Assembly (NCBI RefSeq): GCF_004118375.1
Contig: NZ_SDHX01000001.1
Span: 1,429,693 to 1,493,692 of the forward strand
Direction of reading: 5' to 3'
Source of the DNA: Oleiharenicola lentus
GTDB lineage: Bacteria; Verrucomicrobiota; Verrucomicrobiia; Opitutales; Opitutaceae
Length of the DNA stretch: 64,000 bases
Shown: in pieces, positions 32,649 through 40,488 of the stretch
How positions within the stretch are numbered: the stretch's first letter is position 1
Layout: each line of letters opens with the position of its first letter
The notes under the pieces: model-generated
Databases searched by the model: none
Told to the model about the DNA's origin: nothing
What the model saw: only the letters and a program-made list of their open reading frames with translations
Translations under genes and position numbers: made by a program

Positions 32649-34274
32649 TCTGGCCTGCATGGCCGGTTTGAGCAGGCGGTCGCTTTTCTGCGGGAAGAGA
32701 CGTGCGCCTTCGGCCAAGGAGGTAACCACCTCTTCGGACGGCGGAGCAACGCTTTGGGTGGTTATATGGGCGAGCAATTCGTAGGCGGCGGCGAGCGGGG
32801 GTGATTGCTTCATGCCGGCGAGCAGAGGCTCCACCACGGGCGCCACTTGCTCGGCTGTAAATTTGCCGTCGTTGCGGGTGGAGCGGCCCACGAGGGCGTC
32901 GTAACGCAGGCGGGCGATTTCATAGTAGGCGCGGGGACGGATAACGCCGGCTTGCACGGCTTGCTCCAGCAGCGGAATGGCCTCCGCCTTGTTGCCGGCG
33001 TCAAGTTCCAGCAGGCCGAGCGAGGCGAGCAGGCGTGGGTCGCGATCACCGCGGTCGTAGGGCTTGCGCAGGGTGCGGCGGGCGAGCGTCACGTAGTGCT
33101 CTTCGAGATCGGGCTGGTTCTTCCGCACGTAATGCGCTTCGAGGCGTTCCCATTCACCCTTGAGGCGGGCGATTTGCCGGGGCGTGGCGTCTTCCACCGG
33201 GTCGGCGGGCGGACGAGCGAAGGCTGCGGGCAGGGTCCAGCGCAGTCCCGGATGGTGGGTGGCGTGGGCGGCGAGCCGGTCCCAGGCCCGGGCCCAATCA
33301 AGGCCGAAGCATTCCGCAAACGCGGATTCAGTGACCGGCTCGGTCGCGGTTCGCTCCACGAATTTCCAGAATGCCTTCGCACGGTCCTGCGCAGGATCAA
33401 GTCCCCAGCTCGCGAACAGCTCGCTTTGGGCGAGCCAAGTAACGGCGTCGTAGTCGGGCGACTGCTTTCCGGCGAAAAACACCGCGGGCGGAATCAGGTC
33501 CGGCTCAGGGGCGACGATCTTGGTGCCGGAGGGTTTCTCGTTCTGAAAAAACCAACGGATGGGGCGAACGGTCACGGTGTTGTCCTGAAATTCCATCCTC
33601 TCGTAGAGCCGCAGGAAACCGGTGGTGAACCAGTCGGGCAGAGCGGGAGTGCGTTGTTCCAGCAGATTGGCCACGTAGGCCGGCGTCAGGTAGCTCCGCT
33701 GCGGATCGAGGGTGGAAGCCGAGACCAAGGCGAAGGTCGTGATGGAGTCGGCGTCGGACAGCATCAGGTTGCTGAAGAAGCTGTCCGGGGCGGTCGTCTG
33801 CGCTGTCGGTTCCGGGCCAAGCCATTTCGCACCGGTGATCGGTTCGAGCCGGACGCGAGGAAGAGCGCCGGAGGGCGGCAGGCCGTCAGCGCGTGCAGGC
33901 GGATGAGCCTTCAACATGGCTGCGACAGCCTGCTGCTCTGCGATGGGCCAGAGCTTTTCGTCGTAGAAGATCAGCGCTTGCGGCACGTCGAGCTTGATCT
34001 GGAAATGTTCAGGCAGCACCAGGCCCAGGAACTGGTTGGCGCGGTGGAAGGCGAGGGCGAGTTGCTCCGTCGTCAGGTCGTTGCAGCGGGACAGAATTTC
34101 GAATCGCGGAATCCGGGTGTAGCGCCACTTCGGTCCAGCCGCTTGCTCGATGATGAATGGCGGCAGCTGGACCGACATCTCCACCTTGGGCTCGGGCGCG
34201 GCCCACAATTGTCCGCCAAGCACGCAGGCAGCCATGCAGCAGAGCACTTTCACAGGGCGGACGATGGGTTCCAT
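32634..34274 (-). CDS. Unrecognised secreted protein with TPR-like C-terminus
   Basis: A 546-residue protein I do not recognise. A signal peptide is likely (MEPIVRPVKVLCCMAACVLGG, cut near LWAAPEP). Residues ~35-240 look like an alpha/beta domain; LPDWFTTGFLRLYERMEF recalls the region after the zinc motif in DUF1570/peptidase MA-like proteins, but no HExxH is present, so a catalytic role is doubtful. Residues ~370-545 are helical with TPR-like spacing (LLASLGLLELDAGNKAEAIPLLEQ). It follows a tiny membrane protein gene by 32 bases on the same strand. Its stop lies inside the end of the convergent NIPSNAP gene. Confidence 0.75.
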   Translation of the reverse strand: MEPIVRPVKVLCCMAACVLGGQLWAAPEPKVEMSVQLPPFIIEQAAGPKWRYTRIPRFEILSRCNDLTTEQLALAFHRANQFLGLVLPEHFQIKLDVPQALIFYDEKLWPIAEQQAVAAMLKAHPPARADGLPPSGALPRVRLEPITGAKWLGPEPTAQTTAPDSFFSNLMLSDADSITTFALVSASTLDPQRSYLTPAYVANLLEQRTPALPDWFTTGFLRLYERMEFQDNTVTVRPIRWFFQNEKPSGTKIVAPEPDLIPPAVFFAGKQSPDYDAVTWLAQSELFASWGLDPAQDRAKAFWKFVERTATEPVTESAFAECFGLDWARAWDRLAAHATHHPGLRWTLPAAFARPPADPVEDATPRQIARLKGEWERLEAHYVRKNQPDLEEHYVTLARRTLRKPYDRGDRDPRLLASLGLLELDAGNKAEAIPLLEQAVQAGVIRPRAYYEIARLRYDALVGRSTRNDGKFTAEQVAPVVEPLLAGMKQSPPLAAAYELLAHITTQSVAPPSEEVVTSLAEGARLFPQKSDRLLKPAMQARLLQF

Positions 34275-34306
34275 CGTAGCATTAATGCGGCCCGGGTCAT
34301 CGAGGC

Positions 34307-34567
34307 TCAGTCTGATCCCCCGCCGCCGCCACCATCTCCGCCGCCGCCATCGGAACCTCCGCCCGCATCTCCGCCACCGGCATCACCATGGCTGCAATCG
34401 GGCGTGTGGTGATGCGCGGAGTGGCCGCCGTTGGGATCCATGGGGATGTAACCGGAATCTCCGGGACTACCTTGGGAAGAGCGGGTTCCCGGGCCGCCCG
34501 AGCCGAAGAGCTTGGCGAGGACGACGACCAGCACAAAGAGTCCGACCAGGACGATGAGGGCGATCAT
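34307..34567 (-). CDS. Small membrane protein with Gly/His/Asp-rich tail
   Basis: An 86-residue protein. Residues ~2-20 form one transmembrane helix (IALIVLVGLFVLVVVLAK). The rest is low complexity: a His-containing stretch (GGHSAHHHTPDCSHGD) then Gly/Asp/Ser repeats ending GGGGGGSD. The His/Cys segment could bind metal, but that is a guess. No close family is recognised. It is encoded just upstream of the unrecognised secreted protein and could be co-transcribed with it. No ribosome binding site is evident, so it is less certain than its neighbours. Confidence 0.55.
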   Translation of the reverse strand: MIALIVLVGLFVLVVVLAKLFGSGGPGTRSSQGSPGDSGYIPMDPNGGHSAHHHTPDCSHGDAGGGDAGGGSDGGGGDGGGGGGSD

Positions 34568-34652
34568 GGGAGTGGGGTAAGTGGAAATTCGGCCCGCGGG
34601 ACAGAACAGCCGAAGCGCGCCTTCCGTTCAACGCCTGAATCCCGGGGCATGG

Positions 34653-34681
34653 CTTTCTGTGTTTTCCGTGTGTTCCGTGGG
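34653..34681 (+). repeat. Copy of the dispersed TTCCGTGTGTTCCGTGGG repeat
   Basis: The block TTCCGTGTGTTCCGTGGG at 34664-34681 is the perfect reverse complement of 31725-31742, with a related TTTCTGTGT just before it. It lies in the 260-base non-coding gap upstream of the GH51 gene, which otherwise shows only a small hairpin. Confidence 0.75.
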
Positions 34682-34827
34682 CAACCCACGCCGCGCGCGG
34701 CAGATTTCCCGCCGAATCCTTGACGGTCACATGGCTTCGCTGCCGAAGCGACTGGCGATTGCGGAGGAGGCGTATTCGCTACCGCTGATTCCTGCTCGGG
34801 GCGCATCGTTCCGAGTTTCTTTACCCC

Positions 34828-36831
34828 ATGAAATCCCTCAAACTGTCCCTGTTGGCAGCAATGTCGCTGCTTCCCCTGACCGCGCTTCAAGCTGCTCCCC
34901 TCGAGGTCAAGGTGGACGCCGCCAAAACCGGCGCTCCGATCAATCCGTTCATCTATGGCCAGTTCATCGAGCACATGGGCCGCTGTATCTACGGCGGTAT
35001 CTGGGCCGAGATGCTGGAAGACCGGAAGTTCTACTTTCCGATCACGGCGAAATACGCCCCCTATCGGGCGATCGAGAACGCTGATTTCCCTGGCCAGGTC
35101 GTGGAACGCGGCTTCCCTGTCGTCGGTGCCTCGCCCTGGCAGATCATCGGTGACGCCTCGGCGGTGACGATGGTCAAGGAAGGCGCCTTCGTCGGCAAAC
35201 ACTCGCCGCGCGTGAACGCCGGCGCCGGCATCCGCCAGCGCGATCTCGGCGTGAAAGCTGGTCTGCGCTACGATGGATACGTCTGGGCCAAACCGTTCTC
35301 CGGCAAGGCCGAGATCGAGGTGACGCTCGTCTGGGGCGAGGGCGCGGCTGACCGCGCCTCGACCAAGCTTTCCTTCAGCGGCAACGACTACTCAAAGCAG
35401 ACCTTCGCGCTCACACCCGCGGCCGGTTCCGAGAAGGGCGCCCAGCTCGAACTGCGCGTGACCGGTGGCGACGTGCTCCTCGGGCCCCCGTCGCTCATGC
35501 CTTCCGACAACTTCAAGGGCATGCGCCGCGACACGCTCGCGCTCCTCAAGCAGCTCAACGGCACCGTCTATCGTTGGCCGGGTGGCAACTTCGTGAGCGG
35601 CTACGACTGGCGCGACGGCATTGGGGATCGCGACCGTCGCCCGCCGCGCAAGAACCCGGCCTGGACCGGTGTCGAGCACAACGACTTCGGCACCGACGAG
35701 TTCATCATGTTCTGCCGCGAGATCGGCACGGAGCCGATGATCGCCGCCAACACCGGCTTCGGCGACGCCTACTCCGCCGCCCAGTGGGTGGAATACACCA
35801 ACGGCGCCGCCAACACCGTTGCCGGCGGCTGGCGCGCGAAGAACGGCAATGCCCAGCCTTACGGCGTGAAATACTGGTGCGTGGGCAACGAGATGTTCGG
35901 CCCGTGGCAGCTCGGTTTCATGCAGATGCAGCACTACACGCTAAAGCACAACGAGGTCGCCGAATACATGTGGAAGGTCGATCCCTCGCTCCAGCTCGTC
36001 GCCGTCGGCGATCTCACCACGATCAACAAGGACCATGACCCTGCGCAGGCCCGCTCCGGCAAGACCTGCTCGCACATCATGCTCGAGGAGTGTGCCGAGC
36101 ACATGAACTACCTTTCGGAGCACTTCTACGTCGGTCGCGTGCCGTGGAACAAGAACGGCCGCACCGATGTGCTCTCCCATGTTGGTTTGGTCAGCAAAGC
36201 CATCCGCGAGAAGGCCGACGGTCACCGCAAGCTCCAGGCCAGCCTGCCCAACCTGAAGGGCAAGCTCATGCCGATCGCCATGGACGAGTGGAACTACTGG
36301 CACCGCGAATACGCCTACGGCGAGCTCGGCTGTGTTTATGAACTGCAGGACGGCCTCGGCATCGCCGCCGGCCTTCACGAGTTCTTCCGCCAGAGCGACC
36401 TCATCCAGATGGCGCATTACGCGCAGACGGTAAACGTCATCGGTGCCATCAAGACCAGCAAGGTGGCCGCCGAGATGGAGACCACCGGCCTTGTGCTCCA
36501 GCTCTACCGCGAGAAATTCGGCCAGAAGCCGCTCGTGGTCTCGCATGACGCCGGTCCGCTCGACGTGGCCGCGGCGCTGACCAAGGATGGCAAGACGCTC
36601 ACGGTTGGCGTGGTGAATCCGACCAGCGAGGCCGTGGACCTCAAACTGGCCCTGGCCGGATTGAAGTATGCCGGCCCCGCGACCCGCTGGCACATCACCG
36701 GTCCGAACGCCGAGTCGCACAACACGCCGGGTTTGCCGCGCGTCGTGGACATCAAGCGCACGGACGCGAAAGCCAGCCAGCTGCAAGTCCCTGCGCTCAG
36801 CGTCGCGCTCTTCGAGGTGCCGCTGGAGTGA
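34828..36831 (+). CDS. Secreted alpha-L-arabinofuranosidase, GH51
   Basis: A 667-residue hydrolase that removes arabinofuranose side chains from arabinoxylan or arabinan. The signal peptide is MKSLKLSLLAAMSLLPLTALQA. The family N-terminus INPFIYGQFIEHMGRCIYGG precedes a carbohydrate-binding-like insertion (~90-225). The catalytic barrel has YRWPGGNFVSGYDW, acid/base Glu355 in CVGNEMFGPW and nucleophile Glu487 in AMDEWNYW. A C-terminal beta domain (~575-667) closes the protein. It completes a small arabinoxylan set with the GH10 gene. No TonB receptor or regulator gene sits beside them. Confidence 0.95.
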   Translation: MKSLKLSLLAAMSLLPLTALQAAPLEVKVDAAKTGAPINPFIYGQFIEHMGRCIYGGIWAEMLEDRKFYFPITAKYAPYRAIENADFPGQVVERGFPVVGASPWQIIGDASAVTMVKEGAFVGKHSPRVNAGAGIRQRDLGVKAGLRYDGYVWAKPFSGKAEIEVTLVWGEGAADRASTKLSFSGNDYSKQTFALTPAAGSEKGAQLELRVTGGDVLLGPPSLMPSDNFKGMRRDTLALLKQLNGTVYRWPGGNFVSGYDWRDGIGDRDRRPPRKNPAWTGVEHNDFGTDEFIMFCREIGTEPMIAANTGFGDAYSAAQWVEYTNGAANTVAGGWRAKNGNAQPYGVKYWCVGNEMFGPWQLGFMQMQHYTLKHNEVAEYMWKVDPSLQLVAVGDLTTINKDHDPAQARSGKTCSHIMLEECAEHMNYLSEHFYVGRVPWNKNGRTDVLSHVGLVSKAIREKADGHRKLQASLPNLKGKLMPIAMDEWNYWHREYAYGELGCVYELQDGLGIAAGLHEFFRQSDLIQMAHYAQTVNVIGAIKTSKVAAEMETTGLVLQLYREKFGQKPLVVSHDAGPLDVAAALTKDGKTLTVGVVNPTSEAVDLKLALAGLKYAGPATRWHITGPNAESHNTPGLPRVVDIKRTDAKASQLQVPALSVALFEVPLE

Positions 36832-36848
36832 TTCCGGATTTGCTGTAG

Positions 36849-36870
36849 GGCGTGGTCTCCAAACCACGCC
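36849..36870. repeat. Hairpin after the GH51 gene
   Basis: GGCGTGGT (36849-36856) and ACCACGCC (36863-36870) form a perfect 8-bp stem with a 6-base loop. No T tract follows, so it is more likely part of a repeat than a terminator. It begins 18 bases after the GH51 stop. Confidence 0.6.
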
Positions 36871-36929
36871 GGTCGTTTCCGAGGCGGAGGCTCAGGACTC
36901 CACCTATTCATTTGCGGAGCGAATTATTC

Positions 36930-37014
36930 GTAGCCGCGCTTAAATCCCGCCTTGGCGGGATGAAAGCGTGGCCGAGCGCGAGGCCACGTTGTCGCTGTGC
37001 TCCAACGCGGCTAC
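36930..37014. repeat. MITE- or REP-like structured element with terminal inverted repeats
   Basis: An 85-base element is bounded by GTAGCCGCG (36930-36938) and its reverse complement CGCGGCTAC (37006-37014). Inside lie two more hairpins: ATCCCGCC/GGCGGGAT (36944-36961, 2-base loop) and CGTGGCC/GGCCACG (36967-36988). The whole can fold as a branched stem. It lies between the 3' ends of the convergent GH51 and proA genes and has no coding content. Confidence 0.65.
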
Positions 37015-37037
37015 TTCAAGCCGTGGCGCCGTCCTTT

Positions 37038-38309
37038 TCAGCTCCGCACCTGGCCGGAGCCGCGGACCACGTATTTGTAGGACGTCAGTTCCTCGAGGCC
37101 CATCGGGCCGCGGGCGTGGAGCTTGTCGGTGCTGATGCCGATCTCGGCGCCGAAGCCGAACTGGAAACCGTCGTTGAAGCGCGTCGAGGCGTTCCAGAGC
37201 ACGACGGCGCTGTCGATGTTGTTCAGGAAATGTTCGGCGGTCGCGGCATCAGCCGTGACGATGGTCTCGGTATGGCGCGAGCCGTGCGTTTCGATGTGCT
37301 CGATGGCGGCGGCGCAGTCGTCCACGACCTTCACCGCGAGGATGAGGTCGAGAAACTCGGTGCGAAAGTCCTCATCCTTGGCGGGCACGGCGGCGACGCC
37401 GGCCTTCTGCAAGGCGGCGAGGGCGAGTGGTTCGGCGCGCAGCTGGACTTTGGCTGCCGCGAGGGCCTTGCCCGCTTGCGCGAGGAATTTGTCGGCCACG
37501 TCGCGGTGCACAAGCATCGTCTCGATGGCGTTGCACACGCCGGGGCGCTGGACCTTGGCGTTGAGCGCGATCTGCTCGGCCATGGCGAAGTCGGCGGCCT
37601 TGTCCACGTAAAGAGCGCAGATGCCGTCGTAGTGCTTGATGACCGGCACGCGCGCGGTGCGCACGACGGCCTCAATCAGGCCGCGACCGCCGCGCGGGAT
37701 GAGCAGATCCACGGTGCCGACGGACTCGCCGAGCAGGCGCACGGTGTCACGGTCGGCGACAGGGATGAGCTGCACAGCCGCGGCGGGCAAACCTGCTTGG
37801 GCGAGGCCGCGGGAAAGGGTGTTGGCTATCGCGGTGTTTGAGCGCAGCGCCTCGGAGCCGCCGCGCAGGATGACGGCGTTGCCGCTCTTCAGGCAGAGGC
37901 CGGCGGCGTCCACGGTGACGTTGGGCCGTGATTCGTAGATGAAGCCGATGACGCCGAGCGGCACGCGAACCTTGGCGATCTTGATGCCGTTCGGTTGCGT
38001 CCACTCGCGCAGGATCTGGCCGACCGGATGGGGCAGGGTGGCGACCTGCCGCAGGCCCTCGGCGCAAGCAGCGAGGCGCTTGGCGTCGAGCGTGAGCCGG
38101 TCCACCAGCGCGGGCGTTTGGCCGTTGGCTTTGGCCGCGGCTACATCCAGCTCGTTGGCGGCGAGGATGACTTTTTCCGCGGCGAGCAGTTCCTCTGCCA
38201 TGGCCAGCAGCGCGGCGTCAATGCGCGCGGCCGGCGTGGTCGCGAGCACGCGCGCGGCGGCACGAGCTTGCGATCCGAGTTGAGCAACGAGCTGGGCGAG
38301 ATCGGCCAT
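37038..38309 (-). CDS. proA: Glutamate-5-semialdehyde dehydrogenase (gamma-glutamyl phosphate reductase)
   Basis: A 423-residue enzyme of proline synthesis that reduces glutamyl 5-phosphate with NADPH. Catalytic Cys259 lies in QRPGVCNAIET. PLGVIGFIYESRPNVT (~117-132) and LKSGNAVILRGGSEA (~140-154) are family blocks, and the C-terminal STDKLHARGPMGLEELTSYKY is typical. The frame is open upstream to 38942, but ATG 38309 gives the correct N-terminus and length. It follows proB by 5 bases, so kinase and reductase are translated from one message. The two enzymes are thought to pass the labile phosphate directly. Confidence 0.96.
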   Translation of the reverse strand: MADLAQLVAQLGSQARAAARVLATTPAARIDAALLAMAEELLAAEKVILAANELDVAAAKANGQTPALVDRLTLDAKRLAACAEGLRQVATLPHPVGQILREWTQPNGIKIAKVRVPLGVIGFIYESRPNVTVDAAGLCLKSGNAVILRGGSEALRSNTAIANTLSRGLAQAGLPAAAVQLIPVADRDTVRLLGESVGTVDLLIPRGGRGLIEAVVRTARVPVIKHYDGICALYVDKAADFAMAEQIALNAKVQRPGVCNAIETMLVHRDVADKFLAQAGKALAAAKVQLRAEPLALAALQKAGVAAVPAKDEDFRTEFLDLILAVKVVDDCAAAIEHIETHGSRHTETIVTADAATAEHFLNNIDSAVVLWNASTRFNDGFQFGFGAEIGISTDKLHARGPMGLEELTSYKYVVRGSGQVRS

Positions 38310-38314
38310 GGAAA

Positions 38315-39079
38315 TTACTTGGCGGGGAAGTAGGTCCCCACGCGCTTGCCGGCGACGATTTGGTAGACGAGCCCGGCCTTGCGGCCGCTGGCGATGTTGA
38401 CCGGGATGCCGGCTTTCACGGCGAGTTGTGCGGCTTGGAGCTTTGTGACCATACCGCCGGTGGAGACGTGGCCCTTGTCGGAGCGTACAAGGCCGGAGAC
38501 TTCGCTGAAATCGCGCACGAGCGGCACGACCTGGCCGGCGGCGTCCTGGAGCCCGTCCACGCTGGTCAGGATGATGAGCAGGTCGGCGTTGATGAGTGTG
38601 GCGACCTCGGCGGAAAGGCGGTCGTTGTCGCCGAAGTTCAGTTCCTCGACGGCGACGGAGTCGTTCTCGTTGATGATCGGCACGACGTTGCCGCGGGAGA
38701 GCAGGTGGGCGAGGGTGTTGCGGGCGTTCTGGTGGCGCACGCGGCTGTCGAGGTCGTTGTGGGTTAGCAGCAGCTGGGCGACCGCGATGTCCTGCTTGGC
38801 GAACTCGCTGGCGTAGGCGTGCATCAGCTGCGACTGGCCGACGGCGGCGCAGGCCTGCTTGGCCGCGAGTTCCTTGGGCTTGGCGGACAGCTCCAGCGTG
38901 GCCAGACCCGCGGCCACGGCGCCGCTTGACACGATGACGCACTCGTGGCCGGCGCGCACCAGGGCGCCGACCTCGCGCGCGAGGCGGGCGATCTGCGGGC
39001 GGCTCAAGCCGACGCCCTTCTCCTTGGAGAGAATGCCGGAACCGAACTTCAGCACGATGCGTTGGGAGCGTTTGGACAT
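38315..39079 (-). CDS. proB: Glutamate 5-kinase, short form without PUA domain
   Basis: A 254-residue amino-acid kinase that phosphorylates glutamate, the first and usually feedback-controlled step of proline synthesis. VLKFGSGIL, VSSGAVAAG, NENDSVAVEEL, FGDNDRLSAEVA and the STGGM-TKLQAA segment are all present. The protein stops after the kinase domain (~255 residues); the C-terminal PUA domain of E. coli-type enzymes (~367 residues) is absent. proA follows 5 bases later. The promoter should lie in the 338-base gap shared with divergent metX. Confidence 0.95.
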   Translation of the reverse strand: MSKRSQRIVLKFGSGILSKEKGVGLSRPQIARLAREVGALVRAGHECVIVSSGAVAAGLATLELSAKPKELAAKQACAAVGQSQLMHAYASEFAKQDIAVAQLLLTHNDLDSRVRHQNARNTLAHLLSRGNVVPIINENDSVAVEELNFGDNDRLSAEVATLINADLLIILTSVDGLQDAAGQVVPLVRDFSEVSGLVRSDKGHVSTGGMVTKLQAAQLAVKAGIPVNIASGRKAGLVYQIVAGKRVGTYFPAK

Positions 39080-39417
39080 GGAGGGTTCATAGTAGTCGCC
39101 GGTGCTCTCGCAACAAGCCGGAATCCTGCGCGCTGCGTGTCAGTGTGATGGGTTGTTAACTATGACACGTTTCTGAGTGACTCACTTAAGTATGACAGCT
39201 TCCTCCCTTGTCTCGACAAGGCGGGTGGCGTCCTTTAGTCGTCAGAAAAAATTACCAGCCTCTTCCTGTCATGCTTCCATCAACACCATCATCCGCCAAG
39301 GCCAAGCGCCCGCCCAAACCGGGCATCGCTGGGCTATGTGGCGGGTTGATTGGCGCGGAGACCCACGAAGTTCCGCAGATGGTTGGCTGACGTCGAGGCG
39401 ATCCCTCCATCGCCTGC
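39080..39417. promoter_or_regulatory. Divergent proBA/metX control region with a symmetric operator-like array
   Basis: The gap carries TATGACA at 39161-39167 and again at 39191-39197, exactly 30 bases apart. The palindrome TGAGT-G-ACTCA (39174-39184) is centred exactly midway. A second palindrome CCTTGTC-TC-GACAAGG lies at 39206-39221. Such symmetry suggests a regulator site. A 39-codon frame (39271-39390) before metX is noted but has no supporting feature. No riboswitch was recognised. Confidence 0.4.
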
Positions 39418-40488
39418 ATGCCGACTGTAGCCGCGTCACCGCGTATCTTTGAACTGGCTTTGCCCGACCTCGCCCTTGAGCGGGGCGGCATGGTCCGGTC
39501 GCACCGTGCGCGCGGTTGGTGGTGGAGCCGCGAGGGCGATACGCCCGAGAGCCTTCAACCCGGTGTGCCCACGGTGTTGCTCATCCATGCGCTGACCGGC
39601 AGTGCGCAGGCCGGCGGTCAGGGCGGTTGGTGGGAGCCGGTCATCGGCCCGGGCCGGGCGCTCGATCCGGACCAGTTTCGCATCATCTGCTTCAACAACC
39701 TCGGTTCCTGCTACGGCAGCAGTGGCCCGGGTTCGGATGGATTCCCCACGGTGCGCAACCTCGAGCTCACGAGCATCGACATCGCGCGGGCGCAGCTGCT
39801 CGCTCTCGACAAGCTCGGCATCACGAAAGTTCACCTCACGACCGGTGGTTCGCTGGGCGGCATGGTGACGCTCACCCTGGCCGCGCTGGCGCCGGCGCGC
39901 TTTGAACGGATCCTTCCGCTCGCCACGAGCGTGGCCGCGAGCGCGTGGGTGGTCGGATGGAACCACGTGGCCCGCCAGATCCTGCGGCTCGATCCGGGTT
40001 ATCCGGACAATATCGGCCGCGGCCTCGAGATCGCCCGCCAGCTCGCCATCCTGACCTACCGTGCCGAACCCGGCCTCGACGTCCGCCAGCCGCGCCCGGC
40101 TTTCGCCAATTCCGCCAGCGGCGGATATCCGATCCAGAGCTACCTCGAGCATCAGGGCGCGAAGCTGCGCAACCGTTTCGCCGCGCAGGCCTACGAGCTG
40201 CAGCTCGCGACGATGGATCACCACGACCTGTTGCAGCCGTTGCCGGGTGACAACCGGCCCGCGATCAGCCGCGTGCATGCGACGACACTCGTCGTGGATA
40301 TCGACACCGACCAGCTCTTCACCCCGGCGCAGGCCGAGGTGCTTGCCGGACACCTGCGCAAGGCCGGCGCCCGCGTCGAGCGCGCGACCATGAGCAGCCT
40401 GCACGGTCACGACGCCTTCCTGATGGAGTGGGAAACACTCGCACCGATCCTCACCCGTGCCCTGCAACTGGAGGCACCCGCATCATGA
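39418..40488 (+). CDS. metX: Homoserine O-acetyltransferase
   Basis: A 356-residue alpha/beta hydrolase that activates homoserine for methionine synthesis. The oxyanion region FNNLGSCYGSSGP and nucleophile Ser145 in GGSLGGM are clear. The rest of the triad is Asp298 (DIDTDQLF) and His331 (LHGHDAF). MetX proteins can use acetyl- or succinyl-CoA, and the sequence alone does not settle which. Its stop overlaps the thrA start (ATGA at 40485-40488), so the two are probably translationally coupled, linking homoserine use to homoserine production. Confidence 0.93.
   Translation: MPTVAASPRIFELALPDLALERGGMVRSHRARGWWWSREGDTPESLQPGVPTVLLIHALTGSAQAGGQGGWWEPVIGPGRALDPDQFRIICFNNLGSCYGSSGPGSDGFPTVRNLELTSIDIARAQLLALDKLGITKVHLTTGGSLGGMVTLTLAALAPARFERILPLATSVAASAWVVGWNHVARQILRLDPGYPDNIGRGLEIARQLAILTYRAEPGLDVRQPRPAFANSASGGYPIQSYLEHQGAKLRNRFAAQAYELQLATMDHHDLLQPLPGDNRPAISRVHATTLVVDIDTDQLFTPAQAEVLAGHLRKAGARVERATMSSLHGHDAFLMEWETLAPILTRALQLEAPAS

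Noticed and set aside
32634-34274. A zinc peptidase assignment for the 546-residue secreted protein
   Set aside because: There is local resemblance to DUF1570/peptidase MA-like proteins but no HExxH motif.
39271-39390. A 39-codon frame upstream of metX, and the idea of a SAM riboswitch there
   Set aside because: No bias in amino acids, no terminator and no match to SAM riboswitch core motifs that I know; kept only as part of the gap description.
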